From Tethya wilhelma (taxonomy: Eukaryota > Porifera > Demospongiae > Tethyida > Tethyidae), in the NCBI GenBank assembly GCA_964030475.1, contig CAXIPT010000007.1, positions 6,029,026-6,093,025 on the forward strand: 64,000 nt of DNA, in the 5' to 3' direction. Under the pieces are notes generated by a model. It saw only the letters and a list, made by a program, of their open reading frames with translations, was not told the DNA's origin and ran no database searches. Below, one piece after another: positions 58,580-64,000 of this stretch (position 1 is the first letter of the stretch; every line of letters begins with the position of its first letter). Made by a program: the position numbers and the translations under genes.

Positions 58580-58864
58580 CTATTTCCAACCGAATCGGAT
58601 TGGGCAATTCCTTGCTCGTGGTTGGAAAAAATAACTGATTACAGTCACGTCATGAGTGTCAGGAGGGTTGTTAGAGGCGCCAGAACTGCTTGCTGACTTT
58701 TTGAAGGACACCTTTGACGTGTCAACGTCTTCTTCATGGATGACAATCTTACTGGAGCTGGAAACAGTCTGTAATCCCGCGCTGTTTCTCTGGGTGGCTC
58801 CTCTAGACGTTTTAGGAGACTCAAACGGAGCAAAGTCTGTCCTCCCTGATGTTTTATCACTCAT
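58580..58864 (-). CDS. Orphan coding exon, 72-94 residues, tail from a repeat
   Basis: Opens with MSDKTSGRTDFAPFESPKTS and continues Ser-rich with KIVIHEEDVDTSKVSFKK; no family recognised. A possible donor (GAC|GTGACT) at 58649 would make it a 72-residue first exon, but no continuation was found to the left, where MAP3K has its own start. Without splicing the frame runs into a dispersed repeat and ends ...ARNCPIRFGWK, 94 residues. It may be a first exon whose gene was disrupted. Confidence 0.45.
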   Translation of the reverse strand: MSDKTSGRTDFAPFESPKTSRGATQRNSAGLQTVSSSSKIVIHEEDVDTSKVSFKKSASSSGASNNPPDTHDVTVISYFFQPRARNCPIRFGWK

Positions 58865-59089
58865 TGTTCACTAGCGCACAATATCGAGCTAGACCCTTTT
58901 TTCTACCCCTGACATGCGACAGGCGTTAGAAAAGGTAGTTACAGCGTCTAGCGCACAAGTATGACTGACACAACAGATGACACAAGTTCAATGGCTTCAT
59001 TTATTACTGCTGAGTCAGCACAAAATATAAGTCACATGACACGTACGCGCGCACGCGTAATTATAGTTAATGGGGAAAAAAAATGTTGA

Positions 59090-59490
59090 GCTGAGCGGGG
59101 ATTTTCAGTACTAGCCTAGACCTTGTCATTATGACATGTGCTAGCGCTGCACGGTCTAGGGGTTACACCTACCTTCCATCCCTTTATCCCACCTACCCCG
59201 TACACTACATGCCAGTCACAAAGGCGCTATGACTGACATAGGTTCTGCGAGTAGGTGGGGCTCAAACTAATGCTCAACTGAATGTATGTAAGCATGCAGT
59301 TAGCGAGGCATATATTTCAGGGGAGACTCACCACGGCCCCCAGACCATGTATGTGATGAACCTTAGGCAGTATTTGACTCCTGCCATAGCCCCGCTACAC
59401 TAACACACTTACTATATATAGTTTAGCATCCCTATTTATAGTGCTGGTTCACGGACAGTAAATGTTAGTTGGGTTTCAGTTAATGAGATT
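59090..59490 (+). repeat. Isolated hairpin-rich element related to the CASC3 intron array
   Basis: Contains CCTAGACC (59115-59122) paired with GGTCTAGG (59153-59160) enclosing smaller hairpins, then CCCACCTAC (59188-59196) paired with GTAGGTGGG (59251-59259) enclosing AGTCA/TGACT, and ends with TATTTATA (59433-59440) and AGTTGGGTTTCAGTTAATGA like the array tails. The ACACT head hairpin is not seen. Confidence 0.55.
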
Positions 59491-60629
59491 CATTGAAGAC
59501 GGAAGACGTGACGCTAAATGGAATGCAGTTAATTGATTCAAACTAAGTGACGTAATTATACGCTAAATGGAATGCAATTAATACCGCGCCGTAAACATGC
59601 GCAGAGTGGAAAAAAGCTTTTCTCTAGGCTTCTACAAGAGGCCAAGCCTGTACTATACTATCTATGGCATATACTGGGTTATTGCAAGAATTGAATTAAC
59701 TAGCTATCCATGCATGTAAGTGTTCTAGAGAAGCTGAAAAGCCTTTGCCTCATACCCGCCCGTATGCATGCAGGCTCCTCAGTCCTTCAGTTGCCGTCAC
59801 ATGCAGTGTTCTGTGCGTGATTTATAGCGCTTGCAAGGACATGCATAAGCGACCTGCCAATTTCCATTAAGTTTTATAGCTATATACAGACTGAAAATTA
59901 ATAATAGCAAAGTATTAGGATACATACACACATCATAGTACACAGAAATAAATAACAGAAACAGGATGGTTCAGAGGGAAGAGGGGGGGAGGTGTGTGTG
60001 TGTGTGTGTGCATATGCTGTATATAATTTACTATTCACTGTACACAAGCACATGTAAGTAAACACAATAGACAAGCACACAGATCCATTGCAACACACTG
60101 TGACCTGCCAGTTAAAGCAAACAAGTCAAAAGATAATAATAATAATAAGCCTATTATCTATACATATACTTTGATGTGGCAAATGTTGATACATACCTAT
60201 ATATTATTTTCATTCACGAGCAAGGAATTGCCCAATCCGATTCGGCTGGAAATAGGTCGTCAATATTACTGGCTTAAAATTGATAGTGTACAAGTCTCAA
60301 TGGTCTGGTAATGAAAAAATAATACTGCTCTTATAACTTTGGAAGTGTGTGCATGTGCATGTGTGTATTGGAGTGTCAACAGCTATATAGGGGATCGAGA
60401 GGGGAGGCAATATTAATATTGTTGCATTTGAAATTAATATTAAAGAATGCCTTGCATATTATATAGTTTGATCTTGATGTTCTAATTCATTACTCCACTC
60501 CCTATATATAGCATGCAGTCATTCATGAATTATTATATTTTCCATCAAGCAAGTGCATGTGTTCCAAATTAAATCATTGATTATTGATTATAACACTGAC
60601 ACACACTGACACTAATGATTGTCTCATGA

Positions 60630-61405
60630 TCACGTCAAGTTGGTGTCATATCCAAAGGCCCCTGCCAGTCTGAACTCCCCTCTCGTGAGGACACAAAACA
60701 TCCTCTGAGGGCTCCACTGGGAGTAGGAAGAGGGGCGTGGCTGGAAACACCTCAGGATAAACTCCTTCCCACTTGCTCTCGGGAACACATCTGTGTTGAC
60801 CATTGACCTCTTGTGCTGTGGAACAGTCACTGCCTCTTCCAGATCCTAGCAAACAAAATGTTCATTTTAGAATAATTATCTCAGCCTGGGAAGGTCGTAT
60901 AACAGTGGGAGTTATGCCATTGTGACCAGCTCAAAGAGATGTTTCTATCGATATAGTTTTTCACTAAATTTGTGTCTGTAGTTTCAACTTCAGAGTAAAT
61001 TATACCATTTGAAAGATCTCTTTAAGCTGATTACACTGGTGCAAGTCTAAACTTATAACAACCAACTGTTGTTATGATAATGAAAAACTATTTCCCTTCA
61101 GACAATTATGTCATACTTATGCATGATACACCCATGATGGTTGACTTACCCTCATTGCTACTTGTGCCGCCAGAAGTCCCTTCAGAGCTTGTCCAGTGAC
61201 ACTACTGGTTGGATCTCTGATGACCAACTCTGGTCCTTCCAGAAGCATCTCTGTAGAGACATCCAGCTCACTCCTTTGACCCCCTGCTGCAGTAATGGAG
61301 GGGGGATTCCCCCCAACTAGTTCAAGCCCCTGGGTTAATTTGGTCTTAATTGAATGAGCAGCTGCCAGTAAATGTTCAGCTTGAGAGAGAAGAGCTATGC
61401 ATTCC

Positions 61406-61479
<74 letters not shown>

Positions 61480-61480
61480 N

Positions 61481-61551
<71 letters not shown>

Positions 61552-63646
61552 ACAATAATCATTCAGTGAATCTGAATAGAAGTGTAGAAATTTTACTAAT
61601 CACCTTAGCAAAATGATCAGCAATAATTTACTAACCTGTGTCACAGCAGCTGCCTGTGTTGTGTCGTCACGGAGCTGTCCTGTCTCCTAGTGGTCCTCCA
61701 GGATGTCCCAGTCCTCCTCCTCCCAGCCATCACCACCAGAAGATGGAGGACTTGCTTCTTCACCAGGTCGATGGCTACCATTGTCCTGTTTATTGCCAAT
61801 GTTGTCCTGATTATCCATAGGTTTGTCCCGATCTTTTTTAGTGACAGCACTATCTTGAACAATATCAGCATTGTCCTGACTAACAGTCTCTTCCAGGCTA
61901 TTGATAACATTGTCCTGATCATTACCAATCTTGTCCTGATTGTCACTATCGTCCTGATCATTACCAGTCTTGTCCTGACCATCATTATCGTCCTGATCCC
62001 TACTGTCCTGATGTTGGACCCAGTCTCGCGGAGAGTACCACCTCACAAAATCTTCCAGTAGCCCCCCAGGGTTGGCTGCCTTGAAGGCCTCCATATCAGA
62101 GAGGAGAGAAGAGCTCTGCATCTTGGCCCTCACAGTGGCTGCCTCCTGGGAGGTGCCCAGTTGGGACAATATCCTCTCCTGCTCCCACATCATGTCCTCC
62201 GTCATGGGGGTGTGCTCCTGTAATTTGGAAGATAATGAGATATTCATTGAGGAGTATGCTCCTGTAATTAGCGACAGCATAATATTATGCTCCTGTAATT
62301 AGTAAGATAACAAGGGGTATCCTCTAATTAAAGCAAGTATTAAAGGGTACACTCCAAGCTGCATTCTGCTAGTATTGATTTATTAAATTGACGATCTTTA
62401 CCGTTTCCGTAATATCGTCTGGTAAAAGGTCGTCAGCGTAATAAATCAGCAATAGTAGCACAGAGCATGGAGAGGGAATGCAAGTATTGAGGGATATGCT
62501 CCTGTAATTAATAATACAAGTATTGGGTATACTTCTGTAATTAATGCCAACATTAATGGGTAGAATCCTGTAATTATCCACTCTAATGACAGCTGCCTAT
62601 ACCTACCTGTGTCACTGGTACATAGAGTGGCTCCCCAGTGGCCAATAGGACCAGGTCCCCACATTGCCTCAGGGCACCGACACGACTCATACCATCATTA
62701 GCTGACGAAAATTCTAATTCTGTATCTTCAAATCCCCATTCCTGGTTCCAATCAGACTCGTCCTGATGTGTGGAATGGGAATCAGGCTGATCCTTAGACT
62801 GGGAATGGGACACATCCTGCGACTCGAGTGCCTCATAAAATTCATCCTCACTGTCGCTGCTTTTATCACTGGAGAGAGATTGGTGAGGTAATGGTTGCTG
62901 TTGATTGGACGGAGGCTTTGGTTCACTAGTATGGGTTGCTAATGAAGGGGTGTGTCTTTCTGATGATGTCATAGGTTGTGTGTTAGGTGTGTTCAACTTG
63001 TGCTGATGGTTCAACTTGTGATGGATGCAACAGTTGAGCATCTGCAGCTTCTGATGCAGCAGACAGGTCCTTGTGTCTGGACTGCCTTCAGGGAGCCTGC
63101 ACGTTAATGAGAGGGAACCCCTCTAATTAGCCAATAAGACTGAGTAATTTTATATAGCACAAAAATTTGGCATATTGGTGGGTTTGGTAAAGATCGCCAA
63201 TATTAAAAACACAAAACAGTTATTTTTGCGCAGCACATACTGTATTACTGTGTGCACTATATACCGCCAAATAAATCATGAAATTTTTGACAGATAGTCT
63301 ACCAATTTTATTCCCACCAATATTTTGTGCTATGTGGCATTAGAATTTCCTTACAGTTGGATCGGTATACCATTCTCCCATCTATATCTCAGCTCCTGCA
63401 ATATCTCGTGCCAAATCTGAGCATATGCTTTTAATCCTGTATCAACAAATGACATCATTATTACATCATCATTCCATTACATCATTGCTTACCGTAACTA
63501 TTATTGATAATACAGAGAGTGTTTGCCAGTAGAGAGGTCAACGAAAGGTCGGGAGCTGATTTGATCTTCAGACAGAGCCCATCATCAGCGAGAGAGAGGG
63601 AGGGGGCGGAGCTGGGACCACCCTCAAAGGCATCAGGGAAGAGACA
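60630..63646 (-). CDS. RAB3GAP1: RAB3GAP1-like Rab3 GAP catalytic subunit, C-terminal part
   Basis: RAB3GAP1 is the catalytic subunit of the Rab3 GTPase-activating complex, which is also a Rab18 exchange factor. Exons seen: 63646-63493, 63436-63355, 63096-62607, 62217-61638, 61404-61150 and 60845-60630; phases join throughout. Matches to the human protein include HQKLQMLNCCI, GEPLYVPVTQ, TPMTED, MEAFKAANPGGLLEDFVRWY then SPRDW, and the C-terminus GKEFILR...RMFCVLTRGEFRLAGAF. The fourth exon seen here carries an Asp/Gln/Asn repeat (DNQDKIGNDQDN) after SPRDW where the human protein has a conserved segment, and an in-frame TAG (about 61688-61690) before ETGQLRDDTTQAAAVTQ. Either a splice acceptor at that TAG removes it, or the base is wrong, or the protein is truncated. 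The 5' part lies right of the window. The intron at 61405-61637 is a 140-bp GA run containing an N. Confidence 0.9.
61409..61552. repeat. (GA)n microsatellite in RAB3GAP1 intron
   Basis: About 140 bp of GA with an N at 61480. On the gene strand it is a CT tract ending at the acceptor of the exon starting 61404. Confidence 0.95.
63155..63337. mobile_element. MITE family 4 copy in RAB3GAP1 intron
   Basis: TAGCACAAAAATTTGGCATA at the left and CCACCAATATTTTGTGCTA at the right; interior CGCCAATATTAAA and TTTTTGCGCAGCACATA as in other copies. Confidence 0.72.
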
Positions 63647-64000
63647 CTGTATTGGTGAGAGGGAAATTAGGAATAGCCTCGTAGACCACGCCCTCCCTGC
63701 TATATGCTTGTTTCATTGCTAAGTGTGTAGGAAGGCCTAGCATGGTTTAATGAGGCTTAGTTGGAATGGAAAAGCTGAAGAACAGAAAAGAAAAGTTGAA
63801 AATATAATATGGAGAGAAATTAAAAAGCCTATCCATACTGAATTTTCACTGATGCTTAGAATCAATATATCAGTACATTAATTTTAACACAGAAAAGGTT
63901 TTAGTGACATCCACATTCCTTTTCATTTCTATTTCTCTCTTTAAATAGTTGTGATGCTGTTCAAAGATATTTCCAAACATTTCCTAGAAGATGATTCAAA
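63647..64000 (-). other. RAB3GAP1 intron at window edge
   Basis: Sequence upstream of the first RAB3GAP1 exon seen. AT-rich, no exon recognised before the window ends. Confidence 0.55.

Larger units (their letters stand above)
57769..60629. other. Region between MAP3K start and RAB3GAP1 end
   Basis: Holds the orphan exon (58580-58864), three family 6 repeats, and the hairpin-rich element at 59090-59490. The MAP3K promoter should lie in 57769-58150; no TATA box was recognised. No other coding exon is supported. Confidence 0.55.

Overview
This is animal (metazoan) nuclear DNA. The genes are split by many short GT-AG introns, and the window is full of dinucleotide repeats and small foldback transposons. 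It carries TAF5, CASC3/Barentsz, a POU homeobox gene, a DLK/LZK-type MAP3K and RAB3GAP1. The compact layout, a kinase-Kelch fusion and a CD225 expansion suggest an early-branching animal, most likely a demosponge. That assignment is inference. There is one 87-N gap (23952-24038), and single Ns sit in microsatellites at 34668, 49728 and 61480, which probably mark assembly joins.

Layout. 316-15133 (-): CASC3-like exon junction complex gene, 3' end outside the window. An intronless kinase/coiled-coil/Kelch gene (2435-4852, +) lies antisense in its intron 5. A tandem array of hairpin-rich repeats fills its intron 1 (about 9540-14230). 15134-15680: bidirectional promoter shared with TAF5. 15681-29850 (+): TAF5 in 22 coding exons, all phases consistent, 639 residues. 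A POU homeobox exon (21306-23025, +) sits inside TAF5 intron 3 on the same strand.

30.2-52.3 kb: a cluster of small two-pass membrane protein genes with a CD225/dispanin-like domain (the IFITM superfamily). They form head-to-head pairs: a minus-strand B gene with a PPxY motif and a plus-strand A gene share a promoter of roughly 190-260 bp. Two promoter types (alpha, beta) alternate, and a copy of the TAF5 3' end precedes each alpha+beta set. I read this as a block [TAF5 3' end - alpha pair - beta pair] present three times, with several members now pseudogenes. A third subfamily (C) occurs twice near the right end. An unrelated gene of about 11 exons (to 40133) lies after the A3 copy.

52603-57768 (-): MAP3K12/13 homologue. 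58580-58864 (-): orphan exon whose C-terminus comes from a dispersed repeat. 60630-63646 (-): C-terminal exons of RAB3GAP1, with an in-frame TAG between conserved parts; the 5' part lies beyond the window.

The two most interesting signals are the triplicated divergent dispanin-pair cluster and the CASC3 intron 1 array, where stem sequence changes between copies while base pairing is kept.
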